Part shown: positions 53,391 to 61,716 of the stretch, piece by piece | Numbering within the stretch: the first letter of the stretch is position 1 | Layout of the letters: each line of letters starts with the position of its first letter | Assembly (NCBI GenBank): GCA_016865855.1 | Contig: VGNX01000004.1 | Location: 1 to 64,000, forward strand | Length of the DNA: 64,000 nt | Source of the DNA: Chloroflexota bacterium | GTDB lineage: Bacteria; Chloroflexota; Dehalococcoidia; GIF9; UBA5629 | Direction of reading: 5' to 3' | Program-made: the position numbers and the translations under genes | Notes under the pieces: generated by a model | Seen by the model: only the letters and a program-made list of their open reading frames with translations | What the model was told of the DNA's origin: nothing | Database searches by the model: none

Positions 53391-53411
53391 GGGAAGTGAG
53401 TAGTATTAAGC

Positions 53412-53440
53412 TTGTTTTTATCAGGGGTCAAGGTTATAAT
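53412..53440 (+). promoter_or_regulatory. Promoter of ilvE
   Basis: TTGTTT, 17-bp spacer, TATAAT, 48 bases before the start. Confidence 0.6.
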
Positions 53441-53488
53441 TAAACCTAACTTTTTCATATTGAAATTTGGAGAAAAAGGAGGGTAGAG

Positions 53489-54430
53489 ATGCCCCCATAT
53501 GCTTATTTTCGCAAGCAGTTTGTGCCCCTTGCCGAAGCCAAAATTGGTATTCTAACCCATGCTCTGCATTATGGTACCGCTTGTTTTGAGGGCATTCGCG
53601 GCAACTGGAATGATGAGCAAGAGCAATTGTTTTTGTTCCGTGTTAAAGACCATTATGAGCGGATGCTTAAAGGCTGTCGCATTTTGAAGATAAACCTCCC
53701 TTATTCGGCTGACGAGATGTGCCAGTTAACCGTGAAGCTGGTGGAAAAGAGCGGCTACCGTGAAGACGTCTATATCCGCCCCTTGGCTTACAAGAGTTCT
53801 GAAGCTATCGGAGTTCGCCTGCACAATTTAGACGATGATTTTTTTATCATAGTCGCCACATTGCCTGCTTATCTTGATGCTGAGGAAGGGGTTCGCTGCT
53901 GTACCTCTTCCTGGAGGCGCGTTGATGATACTATGATTCCAGCTAGGGGCAAGATCACCGGAATTTACGTGAACAGTGCTCTGGCTAAGACCGAGGCCAA
54001 CGAGCTAGGTTTTGATGAGGCAATTTTATTGAACCATGATGGCCATGTCTCTGAGGGCAGCGGTGAGAATATCTTCCTTGTCCTGGGTGGTAAGCTGGTA
54101 ACGCCGCAAAGCTCCGATAATATCCTGATGGGCATTACTCGAGATACTGTTATGCAATTGGCTCGGAATGAGATGGGCATAGAGACTGCAGAAAGGTCGG
54201 TTGACCGCAGCGAGCTCTATGTTGCTGATGAGGCATTTTTTACTGGTACTGCCGCTCACGTAAGTCCTATCCTGGAAATTGACCATCGCCGGATAGGCAA
54301 CGGTGAGATAGGGAAGGTGACCAAAGAATTACAGCGCCTCTATTTTGAGGTGATAAAGGGTAAAAATCCTAAATATCTCCATTGGTGCACTCCGGCATAT
54401 TCTAAACTGGTAAAGACCAGACAGAGTTAA
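53489..54430 (+). CDS. ilvE: Branched-chain amino acid aminotransferase
   Basis: A 313-residue fold-type IV PLP enzyme with AAAGGAGGG upstream. THALHYGTACFEGIRGN, YIRPLAYKS, KITGIYVNSALAKTEANELGFDEAILLNHDGHVSEGSGENIFLV (PLP lysine Lys155) and GITRDTVMQLAR. Longer and closer to IlvE than the window's other class-IV aminotransferase, which sits in the pab operon. Interconverts valine, leucine and isoleucine with their 2-oxoacids. Confidence 0.92.
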   Translation: MPPYAYFRKQFVPLAEAKIGILTHALHYGTACFEGIRGNWNDEQEQLFLFRVKDHYERMLKGCRILKINLPYSADEMCQLTVKLVEKSGYREDVYIRPLAYKSSEAIGVRLHNLDDDFFIIVATLPAYLDAEEGVRCCTSSWRRVDDTMIPARGKITGIYVNSALAKTEANELGFDEAILLNHDGHVSEGSGENIFLVLGGKLVTPQSSDNILMGITRDTVMQLARNEMGIETAERSVDRSELYVADEAFFTGTAAHVSPILEIDHRRIGNGEIGKVTKELQRLYFEVIKGKNPKYLHWCTPAYSKLVKTRQS

Positions 54431-54591
54431 CCTCGAGGGTTGCCAAATCGTACCGCCAATCTGACTGCAATCTTCGGCTATCTGCTGGTTTTATCCGCGG
54501 GCTTATAGAGACTGTCCGAAAACTCTAACTAGCAATCTGTCTCTCCCACTTTGCGGGAAAAATTATAGCTCATTGGTGATACACATTAAAC

Positions 54592-54646
54592 ATGTAGCCC
54601 CGAGGCTTTAGCCTCGGGAGCCCGACCCTAAAGGGTCGGGACTACA
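54592..54646 (+). repeat. Family-A double-hairpin repeat
   Basis: ATGTAG, CCCGAGGC-TTTA-GCCTCGGG, CCCGACCC-TAAA-GGGTCGGG, CTACA. Same orientation as the 33.4-kb copy but with C-G in place of G-C at the stem base, like the 27.0-kb copy. Confidence 0.88.
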
Positions 54647-54689
54647 GTTTCGGACAGCCTGTATATTGTTGTATTGGTTGAGAAGGGGG

Positions 54690-55253
54690 CTAACGGAGCT
54701 CTATTCGCAGTGCTTTTAGCAGGTAGAGGAGACGGCAACTTTCTTCCAAAGTTGTAGTGTAGTGGTAGGCCTCTTCAAGCAGTTGACCGGCAGCAAAACT
54801 TCCATGACCACGTACCAGGACGATTTTGTGTGTTGTGAGTGCCTCGGCTATTTCTTCCGCGAACTCTCCGGGCTTTACAGTCGTTCCCCAACCCAGAACC
54901 GGCACTCTTGACAGTATTAGACTTCCTTCGACATCGCAAGGAATGATTTCTTGCTCGGAAAAAGACAGGGCAACCGCATGAGCAGGGTGGGCATGTACTA
55001 TAGCCGAGGCCGGCGTGCGTTTATAAACGGCACGATGGGCTGCCAGTTCTGTTGAGGCTAGGGGTGTAAACCGGTCATTCTTATTGATCCTGGTTTCTAC
55101 GAGGTCATGTTCTTCAAGGCAACCCAGCATGCTGCTCCGATGAGTGATGCATAGGCGTTCTCCCAGTCTAATGCTGAGATTACCACTGTGAGAGGACACC
55201 AGACCTCGGGCACAGAGGTCACGTCCAACAGCCTGAAACTGAGAAACCAGCAT
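54690..55253 (-). CDS. Class II aldolase/adducin family protein
   Basis: A 187-residue FucA/AraD-type zinc enzyme: SSHSGNLSIRLGERLCITHRSSMLG, STELAAHRAVYKRTPASAIVHAHPAHAVALS (HxH zinc ligands), VRGHGSFAAGQLLEEAYHYTTTLEESCRLL (third His). Members include L-fuculose-phosphate aldolase, ribulose-phosphate epimerase and methylthioribulose-1-phosphate dehydratase; the substrate is not clear. Last gene of the rel-rpsT-lexA operon. Confidence 0.85.
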   Translation of the reverse strand: MLVSQFQAVGRDLCARGLVSSHSGNLSIRLGERLCITHRSSMLGCLEEHDLVETRINKNDRFTPLASTELAAHRAVYKRTPASAIVHAHPAHAVALSFSEQEIIPCDVEGSLILSRVPVLGWGTTVKPGEFAEEIAEALTTHKIVLVRGHGSFAAGQLLEEAYHYTTTLEESCRLLYLLKALRIELR

Positions 55254-55305
55254 CTATCTTACTTTTACACTAATTTTGTGCTGAAAGTCAAACTGAAGAT
55301 TTCCA

Positions 55306-55950
55306 TCAGGCTAGCTGACGAATCACGGTAATAACCTTGCCCTGGATTTCTACATTATCAGGAGTGGTATAAATCGGTTGCATTTGGGTATTTGCCGGTT
55401 CGAGGCGAATACGGTTAGCCTCTCTGAACAATCTTTTGAGGGTGACTTCCTTTTCAGCTTTGAGCCAAGCGGCTACCATATCGCCGTTTTCAGCGTTGCT
55501 CACGTATTCCATCAAGACGATATCGCCGTCCTTTATCAGGGCGTCAATCATGGAGGTCCCTTTTACCCTAAGAGCATAGACCCTCTGTTTACCCCGCGTC
55601 AAATCCTCAGTAACCTCTAATTCTTCAGAGGCAACTGTGTCCCAGGTTTCTGAGTGAGGAACAGGAATTGGCTCACCGGCGGCTATTTCGCCTATTATCG
55701 GTACGGAGATGGTATTGCGATAGCTTCGCCGATTAGTCAAAAGTTCGATGCCGCGTGATATATCTGCATGGCGGCGAATATAACCCGCTGCCTCCAGCCT
55801 CGTCAGGTTGTAGGCGACTACCGAGGTGGAGCTTATCTCGCAGCCGCTGACAATGTCCCTGACTGAGGGCGGGTAGCCTCTGGAGTCAAGAAACTTTCGA
55901 GTAAAGTTGAGGATGCGTTTCTGTTTTGGTGACAGCGCTTTACTAGTCAT
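55306..55950 (-). CDS. lexA: LexA repressor
   Basis: 214 residues. The N-terminal winged helix is LSPKQKRILNFTRKFLDSRGYPPSVRDIVSGCEISSTSVVAYNLTRLEAAGYI. The autocleavage site is Ala91-Gly92 in IAAGEP, and the catalytic dyad Ser133 (GTSM) and Lys172 (VTLKRL). Complete SOS repressor. The recognition helix differs enough from E. coli that its operator may be lineage-specific; I found no clear shared palindrome at lexA and dinB by eye. In operon with rpsT and rel. Confidence 0.93.
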   Translation of the reverse strand: MTSKALSPKQKRILNFTRKFLDSRGYPPSVRDIVSGCEISSTSVVAYNLTRLEAAGYIRRHADISRGIELLTNRRSYRNTISVPIIGEIAAGEPIPVPHSETWDTVASEELEVTEDLTRGKQRVYALRVKGTSMIDALIKDGDIVLMEYVSNAENGDMVAAWLKAEKEVTLKRLFREANRIRLEPANTQMQPIYTTPDNVEIQGKVITVIRQLA

Positions 55951-55983
55951 GACAAATGTTGGCGCAACTAATCAAATTACTTT

Positions 55984-56292
55984 TCAGGCTGTGTCAGCAC
56001 CGGTTGTCTTCTGTTCAGCAATGCTGGAAAGCTTGGCTTGATTAAACTTCTTCATCAAGCGTGACTTACGCCTGGCGGCCGTATTAGGGTGGATGGCCCC
56101 CTTTTTGGCAGCTCTGTCGAGGGCACTTGTGGCAGCCACCACAGCTTGTTGGGCCGACTCAAGCTCGTTGCTTGAAATAAGCTTCTCCGCCCTAGTCAAA
56201 TGGGTCTTGGTAGCACTTTTAACCGACTTATTTCGTAGTCGCTTTCTTTCTGCTGCTCGTGCTGCTTTTTCTGCTGATTTACTTCTGGGCAA
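55984..56292 (-). CDS. rpsT: 30S ribosomal protein S20
   Basis: 102 residues from a TTG at 56292, where AAAGGAGG lies six bases upstream and the protein begins PRSKSAEKAARAAERKRLRNKS, exactly like other S20. The longer reading from 56310 is not needed. Basic three-helix protein of the small subunit; NTAARRKSRLMKKFNQ is the conserved end. Fourteen bases downstream of rel, so stringent response and ribosome genes are linked. Confidence 0.94.
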   Translation of the reverse strand: MPRSKSAEKAARAAERKRLRNKSVKSATKTHLTRAEKLISSNELESAQQAVVAATSALDRAAKKGAIHPNTAARRKSRLMKKFNQAKLSSIAEQKTTGADTA

Positions 56293-56306
56293 ATCTGCCT
56301 CCTTTC

Positions 56307-58463
56307 TCAAGAACTAAGACTGGCTTTGGCTTGGCTGACTCTCGTGGCGCTTATAACACCACGTACACCTTGGATTCTGGACAATACTTGAGTTAACTGA
56401 GCCATATTTGCGATTTCAAGAGTAGCAAGTACGGCAGTAATTTCATTATGATATGTTGTGCTTATACTGGCTATATTTACTTTGGCCTCGGCGATAATAG
56501 TAGTGATATCCCGAAGCAAGCCTACTCTATCCCAGGCGTCGATTTGTACATCGACAGGGTAAACATCCTGTATCTCTCCCCAGCTCACCTCGATGAGGCG
56601 TCTCTTGTCTTCGACATTGATAACATTTATGCAGTCTTTGCGATGCACGGTAATCCCCTGGCTCCGAGTAATATAACCTATAATGTGGTCGCCAGGCAAG
56701 GGATTGCAGCAACGGGCTAATTGAGTAAGTAAGTCACCCACGCCTAGAACCTGAATTCCTGCCGTGGTCGTCTTTTCGGTGCGTACGGTTTTGGTTACAG
56801 CAGGGGTTTCTTCTGGTTCTACGGCCAGCTTGAGCGCCAACTGATGTGGAGTAATGCCACCATAGCCAATAGCTGCCAGAAAATCATCAGAGCTTTCACA
56901 ATTGAACAATCGTGCTGTTTCTTCAATGTTGGTTATGGCTATGTCTAGCCGCTTGAGTTCTCTGTCCAGAATCTGTCTGCCGCGTTCTATGTTCTGCGTT
57001 CGTTCCTGTTTCTTAAACCATTGTCGAATTTTTTCTCGGGCATGTGAAGTCTTGACAAATCCTAAGTCAGGGTTGAGCCAGTCAAGGCTGGGGCCTTTGC
57101 CGGCCTTAGCAGTCATAATTTCTATGATTTCGCTATTCTTAAGTTCGTAGTTTAAGGGCACGAGCCTGCCGTTCACCTTGGCGCCTATACAGCGATGTCC
57201 TAACTCGGTATGGATACGATAGGCGAAATCAAGGGGTGTGGCACCCTTGGGCAGAGCTTTTATTTCACCTTTGGGTGTATAAACAAAGACCTGGTCAATG
57301 AAGACTTCTGTTTTTAACGATTCGAGGAATTCCTCGCTGCCAAGCTCGCCCTGCCACTCAATTAACTGGCGTAGCCAGGCCATCTTGTCTTCAAAGCGCG
57401 TATCCTGGCTGGCACCTTCCTTATAGCACCAGTGGGCAGCTACTCCAAAATCGGCGGTTCGGTGCATATCATAGGTCCGAATTTGTATTTCCAGCGGAGT
57501 TGTGCCCTGACATAGCACAGTGGTGTGCAATGACTGATATCCGTTGCCTTTAGGATTAGCGATAAAATCGTTAAACTCTTCGGGAAGAGGATGCCACAGG
57601 TTGTGGATAACACCTAGTGCTTTATAGCAATCTGGGATTGTATCTACCAGTACCCGGACAGCGAACAGGTCATGAATGTCGTTGAAATCTCTGCCTTGAG
57701 CTGCATATCGGTTCAGTTTATTGTAAATGCTGTAGATGTGCTTCGGCCTACCTATGATTTCCGCCTTTATATCAGCTTTATCCAGTTCTCGCCTTAGTAT
57801 TTGGGTAATCTCATTTATAAAAGCTTCTCGTTGTGTCCGGCGGGTGGCTATCAAGCGAGCCACTTTATGATATTGGCGCGGCTCCAGGTAACGGAAGGAT
57901 AAGTCCTCCAGTTGCCACTTTATTTGCCAGATACCCAGGCGGTGAGCAAGGGGCGCATATATCTCCAGTGTCTCTTGGGCAATGCTGCGCCGTTTCTCTG
58001 GTGATAGAACTCCTAAGGTGTGCATATTGTGTAGTCTATCGGCTAGTTTTATAAACACCACCCTCAAGTCCTCGGCCATAGCGATCAGCATCTTTCGCAG
58101 GTTTTGAGCTTGAGATTCTCGTTTGCTGGCTTCGCCCCGACGCAAGGATAATCTACCCAGTTTGGTGGTGCCGTCAACGAGCTTGCTTACTTCCGGGCCA
58201 AATTTAGCCTCGATTTTGGCCAAGGGCACTCCACAATCTTCGGGCACGTCGTGGAGTAAGGCTGCGACTAAAGTGGCGGCATCAAGCTGGAGGTCAGCTA
58301 ACATCATGGCGGTCTGTAACGGGTGGTCTAGATATGGATCGCCGGACTTCCGTACCTGCCCTTTATGAGCGTTTAAGGCGAAGTCATACGCTGTCTCAAT
58401 TAAAGCCACTTTCTCCGGAGACAGGTATTCTTTAGCTTTCTTTATGAGGGCACCAGCGTCCAT
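56307..58463 (-). CDS. rel: RelA/SpoT-type (p)ppGpp synthetase/hydrolase
   Basis: A 718-residue long RSH. HD hydrolase domain with intact HD at 71-72 and the neighbouring ED (LLHDVPEDCG). The synthetase domain has RYAAQGRDFNDIHDLFAVRVLVD and NPKGNGYQSLHT. Further on are the TGS domain (EVFIDQVFVYTPKGEIKALPKGATPLDFAY), zinc-finger and ACT domains at the end. The motif before NGYQSLHT is EEFND, nearer the EXDD than the RXKD type, although the hydrolase site looks active. First gene of an operon with rpsT, lexA and an aldolase gene. Confidence 0.93.
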   Translation of the reverse strand: MDAGALIKKAKEYLSPEKVALIETAYDFALNAHKGQVRKSGDPYLDHPLQTAMMLADLQLDAATLVAALLHDVPEDCGVPLAKIEAKFGPEVSKLVDGTTKLGRLSLRRGEASKRESQAQNLRKMLIAMAEDLRVVFIKLADRLHNMHTLGVLSPEKRRSIAQETLEIYAPLAHRLGIWQIKWQLEDLSFRYLEPRQYHKVARLIATRRTQREAFINEITQILRRELDKADIKAEIIGRPKHIYSIYNKLNRYAAQGRDFNDIHDLFAVRVLVDTIPDCYKALGVIHNLWHPLPEEFNDFIANPKGNGYQSLHTTVLCQGTTPLEIQIRTYDMHRTADFGVAAHWCYKEGASQDTRFEDKMAWLRQLIEWQGELGSEEFLESLKTEVFIDQVFVYTPKGEIKALPKGATPLDFAYRIHTELGHRCIGAKVNGRLVPLNYELKNSEIIEIMTAKAGKGPSLDWLNPDLGFVKTSHAREKIRQWFKKQERTQNIERGRQILDRELKRLDIAITNIEETARLFNCESSDDFLAAIGYGGITPHQLALKLAVEPEETPAVTKTVRTEKTTTAGIQVLGVGDLLTQLARCCNPLPGDHIIGYITRSQGITVHRKDCINVINVEDKRRLIEVSWGEIQDVYPVDVQIDAWDRVGLLRDITTIIAEAKVNIASISTTYHNEITAVLATLEIANMAQLTQVLSRIQGVRGVISATRVSQAKASLSS

Positions 58464-58574
58464 CTCAATCCCGCTACGCTAGTATGATAATGCAAACAAA
58501 GCGGCAGATGCAAATTCAGACTTACTCGGCAATTTTGTCTCAATCGCTAATATTCACAGAAACCTCATGCGGTC

Positions 58575-58596
58575 TTCATAAAATGTTCACATTCGC
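58575..58596 (+). promoter_or_regulatory. Pho-box-like direct repeat upstream of rrf2
   Basis: TTCATA at 58575 and TTCACA at 58586, 11 bp apart, the phasing of PhoB/OmpR-family operators. The 25 bp from 58575 match 21 of 25 positions of a site at 63613. Confidence 0.5.
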
Positions 58597-58709
58597 CTGC
58601 TGTTGTTTGTAACTGCAAGGGCAACTATGGCGGCTGTGGCTATGGTGTCTAGCTTTTTGATGGACCAACCCACTATTTTATGAAGATGACGCTGTGAGCC
58701 TCCAAAGGC

Positions 58710-58738
58710 TTGACAACCTTTCCATTGTATTGTATACT
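58710..58738 (+). promoter_or_regulatory. Promoter of the rrf2-type regulator
   Basis: TTGACA, 17-bp spacer, TATACT: a near-consensus sigma-70 promoter 37 bases before the gene. Confidence 0.75.
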
Positions 58739-58740
58739 TT

Positions 58741-58759
58741 GTTGACCATAATAGTCAAC
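58741..58759 (+). promoter_or_regulatory. Operator palindrome, probably Rrf2 autoregulation
   Basis: Perfect inverted repeat GTTGAC-CATAATA-GTCAAC lying over the predicted start of transcription. Confidence 0.65.
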
Positions 58760-58775
58760 ATAATGAGGTAAGGTT

Positions 58776-59219
58776 ATGAAACTATCTACCAGAGGTCGGT
58801 ATGGCACCAGGGTGTTGTTGGATCTGGCTCTGCATCAGAGAGGAGGCCCGGTTCCGTTGAAAGACATCGCTAAGAGGGAAGAAATCTCGCTTTTGTATTT
58901 GGAGCATTTGGTCACTCCCCTTATAGCGGCGGGGCTAATAAGAAGCACGCGGGGTGCTCGTGGTGGCGTCTGTTTGGCCAGGTCACCTGAGGAGATAAAA
59001 CTTAGCGAAGTGGTTGGGCTGCTTGAAGGCTCGATTGCTCCGGTCGACTGTGTTGATGACCCTAAAGCGTGCTCTCGTTCTGACCTTTGTGTTACCCGCG
59101 ATATATGGGTTGAACTGAAAGAGGCAATGGATGGGGTTTTAGAGTCTAAAACCTTGCATGACCTGGTAGAGATGCAAAAGAAGAAAGGTAGAACAAATAT
59201 GGTAGTGTATGACATTTAA
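58776..59219 (+). CDS. Rrf2-family regulator (CymR/IscR-like)
   Basis: A 147-residue Rrf2 winged helix (MKLSTRGRYGTRVLLDLALHQRGGPVPLKDIAKREEISLLYLEHLV ... STRGARGGVCLAR) with the three-cysteine IscR-type motif C-x7-C-x5-C (DCVDDPKACSRSDLC, about 89-103) that can hold a Fe-S cluster. It is placed just upstream of cysK, which also fits CymR, the cysteine-responsive Rrf2 protein. The operator and promoter above suggest self-repression. The end of its coding sequence is partly duplicated at 63753-63830. Confidence 0.9.
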   Translation: MKLSTRGRYGTRVLLDLALHQRGGPVPLKDIAKREEISLLYLEHLVTPLIAAGLIRSTRGARGGVCLARSPEEIKLSEVVGLLEGSIAPVDCVDDPKACSRSDLCVTRDIWVELKEAMDGVLESKTLHDLVEMQKKKGRTNMVVYDI

Positions 59220-59228
59220 ACTACCCAG

Positions 59229-59366
59229 GAACACAGTGTCCATATCTTTGAGCTTTTATAGAACCTGAATAGTCAGGGACTGACCTTAATTATAGTCACT
59301 CACAATCTGGAAGTGGCGAAAATAGCTCATAAGGTAATCCATTTAAGAGATAGTGAAATTGTCTAA
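59229..59366 (+). pseudogene. Relic of a MacB-type ABC-transporter ATPase C terminus
   Basis: Between rrf2 and cysK one frame reads HIFELL, a TAG at 59259-59261, then NLNSQGLTLIIVTHNLEVAKIAHK and ends VIHLRDSEIV plus TAA at 59364-59366. This is the switch-His (VTH) and last strand of a LolD/MacB ATPase, without Walker A, signature or Walker B regions. The remainder of the gene is missing, so it is a fossil left by deletion. It begins right after a spacer that also follows the Rrf2-tail copy at 63.8 kb. Confidence 0.8.
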
Positions 59367-59407
59367 AAACTTTCAATGTTTATTAAAAACACTGAGGAGG
59401 TGAACCA

Positions 59408-60421
59408 ATGGCAAAGGTAGCTCAAAAAGTTGAGAAACTTCGATACAAGACTATAGAGATTCCAAAGCTAACCAGGGGTATAGCCAAGGACTCCACTGAG
59501 TTAATCGGGAACACGCCACTGGTCAGGTTGAACCGGATAACTAAGGGTGCAAAAGCAGAGGTAGTAGCAAAGCTCGAGTCCTTTAATCCTATAGGGAGCG
59601 TGAAGGACAGGATAGGTGTGTCAATGATTGTTGATGCCGAGGAGAAGGGGCTAATTAACAAAGACACGGTGATTGTCGAGCCTACCAGCGGCAACACTGG
59701 TATTTCTCTGGCTTTCGTCTGCGCTGCTAGAGGGTATAAGCTCATCCTTACTATGCCCGATACTATGTCTATGGAAAGGAGGCAGCTCCTAGCTATTTTT
59801 GGAGCGGAGCTGGTGCTAACTCCTGGGGTGGAGGGGATGCCGGGGGCAGTGAGGAGGGCGGAACAACTGGTGGCAGAGAACACGAAATATTTTATGCCGC
59901 AGCAGTTCAAGAACCCAGTAAATCCAGAGGTGCATCGCCTGACCACGGCTGAGGAGATCTGGAGGGATACCGATGGTAGAGTGGATATCCTGGTAGCTGG
60001 GGTTGGGACCGGCGGCACCATTACCGGCGTGGCCGAGGTGATAAAGAAAAGAAAAGCCGATTTTAAAGCTATTGCTGTTGAGCCGGCCGATTCACCTGTT
60101 CTTTCCGGTGGCAAACCTGGCCCGCATAAAATCCAGGGCATCGGTGCCGGTTTTGTTCCAGATGTTATGAGATTAGACCTTGCTGATGAGATTATTAAGG
60201 TTATCAACGAGGATGCTGGAATAATGGCCAGAAGGCTAGCTAGAGAAGAGGGGATACTAGGAGGCATATCCTCGGGAGCAGCCACTTGGGCAGCGCTAGA
60301 GGTTGCTAAAAGGCCGGAGAATGTTGGGAAGCTTATAGTGGTAGTCCTGCCCGATACGGGAGAACGCTATCTCAGCACTTGGCTTTTTCAGGAGCAATTC
60401 AATTCCGCATCCAATATCTAA
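59408..60421 (+). CDS. cysK: Cysteine synthase (O-acetylserine sulfhydrylase)
   Basis: A 337-residue fold-type II PLP enzyme with GAGGAGGTG upstream. Lys66 in SVKDRIG binds [25 protein letters not shown] and [18 protein letters not shown] line the active site. About 28 residues longer at the N terminus than usual CysK. Condenses O-acetylserine, made by CysE downstream, with sulfide. Confidence 0.93.
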   Translation: MAKVAQKVEKLRYKTIEIPKLTRGIAKDSTELIGNTPLVRLNRITKGAKAEVVAKLESFNPIGSVKDRIGVSMIVDAEEKGLINKDTVIVEPTSGNTGISLAFVCAARGYKLILTMPDTMSMERRQLLAIFGAELVLTPGVEGMPGAVRRAEQLVAENTKYFMPQQFKNPVNPEVHRLTTAEEIWRDTDGRVDILVAGVGTGGTITGVAEVIKKRKADFKAIAVEPADSPVLSGGKPGPHKIQGIGAGFVPDVMRLDLADEIIKVINEDAGIMARRLAREEGILGGISSGAATWAALEVAKRPENVGKLIVVVLPDTGERYLSTWLFQEQFNSASNI

Positions 60422-60509
60422 AGGTGATGGAATCCAGGTAGCAAGCGCTAAGTTCGGCAAAGGCAATAATAGCAAACTTGAATAACCAAGCAAAGAAGGA
60501 GGTAAAAAC

Positions 60510-60980
60510 ATGCTGCACATAAGTCGGTATTTAGCGATGGTAGTACTGATTCTAGCTGCGGTGTCTGTTGCTATAGGAGCCACGTTCATTTTCCAGGCAG
60601 TTGACAAGGAAGCCTGGATGAAGGAGGCAATGCGGGCAGAAAAGGTGACTTTCGGCGTCCCGGAAGCTGCGGCGAAAGCTGGCGATGTAATCGATACAGC
60701 AGAAGAAGCGCAGGCTGCTGCTGACACTATCAGAGAACATCGTCACAGCATAGCCCCAACCTATCAGGAGCTGTTGGACGGAGGTAAATACGACCCCACC
60801 AACCCCAAGCACCTGACCTATTCACAGGCCATAAACATGGAGAACTACTTGTATCTTTCTGTTCTGGGTTTTGGTGTTACCACTGCGCTTATGGGCGCCG
60901 GGGTCTTTATGATTCTAGCCGGGATAGCCTTTAGCGCCACCGGGATGGTGTTGCTCAGATTGGCAAGAAGAATATCCTAG
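60510..60980 (+). CDS. Two-TM membrane protein, unknown
   Basis: A 156-residue protein with AAGGAGG upstream of ATG. Membrane segments at about 8-28 and 126-152 flank an external or periplasmic helical stretch rich in Ala/Glu (EAWMKEAMRAEKVTFG, AEEAQAAADTIREHRH, LTYSQAINMENYLYLSVLGFG). I do not recognise a family. Its position inside the cysK-cysE run suggests a link with sulfur or amino acid uptake, but this is inference. Confidence 0.7.
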   Translation: MLHISRYLAMVVLILAAVSVAIGATFIFQAVDKEAWMKEAMRAEKVTFGVPEAAAKAGDVIDTAEEAQAAADTIREHRHSIAPTYQELLDGGKYDPTNPKHLTYSQAINMENYLYLSVLGFGVTTALMGAGVFMILAGIAFSATGMVLLRLARRIS

Positions 60981-61041
60981 ACAGGCTAGGTATAGGTACC
61001 CGATTGCGAAGGAACAAAAATGATGAGGGAGGTAAAAGCAG

Positions 61042-61542
61042 ATGGCACTTGTCGATACTTTGAAAGGTTCTGAGCTCTTTGGGGGGTTGGAGGTAAGTCA
61101 CCTAGAAAAGGTGGCGAATCTATGCCGGGGAAGCTCCTACCGAAAAGATGAGACGATCTTCAGAGAGGGAGACGAAGCCAAGGAACTCTATGTTCTGGCA
61201 GATGGTAGAGTGGCACTGGAGATGGAGGTACGTCCTCTGCCTGACCGTCCCGGCATACCTACTGCAGTGGAGGTGGTCACTGAGGGTGAGACCTTTGGCT
61301 GGTCGGCGCTGGTTGAGCCTTACGTATATACTCTATCTGCACGGTGCCTGGCTCCTTGTAGGGTTCTGGCTATCAATGGTGACATGGTCCGTGGAATCAT
61401 GGCTGACGACCTCTACCTCGGCTATGAGTTGATGAAACGATTGACAAAGATTATCTCCTTACGGCTTTCGAATACTAGGCTTCGCCTTACGAGTGGGTTG
61501 GGTCTAGTCTTGCTGGATAAGGAGCTAAAGCCATCCAAGTAA
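61042..61542 (+). CDS. Cyclic-nucleotide-binding-domain protein without DNA-binding part
   Basis: A 166-residue protein. Residues about 10-140 are a CRP-like effector domain (LFGGLEVSHLEKVANLC, IFREGDEAKELYVLADGRVAL, EVVTEGETFGWSALVEPYVYTLSARCLAPCRVLAI). The usual helix-turn-helix is missing, so it may sense a ligand through protein contacts. The classical phosphate-cassette Arg is not evident, so cyclic nucleotide may not be the ligand. AGGGAGG precedes the start. Between the membrane gene and cysE. Confidence 0.82.
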   Translation: MALVDTLKGSELFGGLEVSHLEKVANLCRGSSYRKDETIFREGDEAKELYVLADGRVALEMEVRPLPDRPGIPTAVEVVTEGETFGWSALVEPYVYTLSARCLAPCRVLAINGDMVRGIMADDLYLGYELMKRLTKIISLRLSNTRLRLTSGLGLVLLDKELKPSK

Positions 61543-61716
61543 TCGGTTTTCGAGTTTGAAACTGGCTGCTTGTAAGCAGCCAAGGGAGTAACAAACGATG
61601 GTGAACTCACGGTATCAGCTTTACCTGATACAAGTTAGGGCTACTTATTCGCCTAGTTTTTACGTCAACTTATCGAATTCGCGCTCAGCACACAAAGGTG
61701 AACTAGGACGGTTATT
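61543..61716. other. Leader region of cysE with two hairpins and a 43-codon frame
   Basis: A perfect 8-bp hairpin (GGCTGCTT and AAGCAGCC, 61564-61581) and a 7-bp one (GTATCAG and CTGATAC, 61612-61631). A 43-codon frame from ATG 61599, after AGGGAG, runs into the cysE start. This could be a regulatory leader; nothing matches a known riboswitch. Confidence 0.4.

Noticed and set aside
55951-55983. LexA box near lexA
   Set aside because: No palindrome shared with the dinB promoter could be found by eye; would need a genome-wide motif search.
59422-60285. 287-codon open frame antisense to cysK
   Set aside because: Low-complexity Ser/Ile/Pro-rich product lying wholly opposite a clear enzyme gene; no ribosome site.
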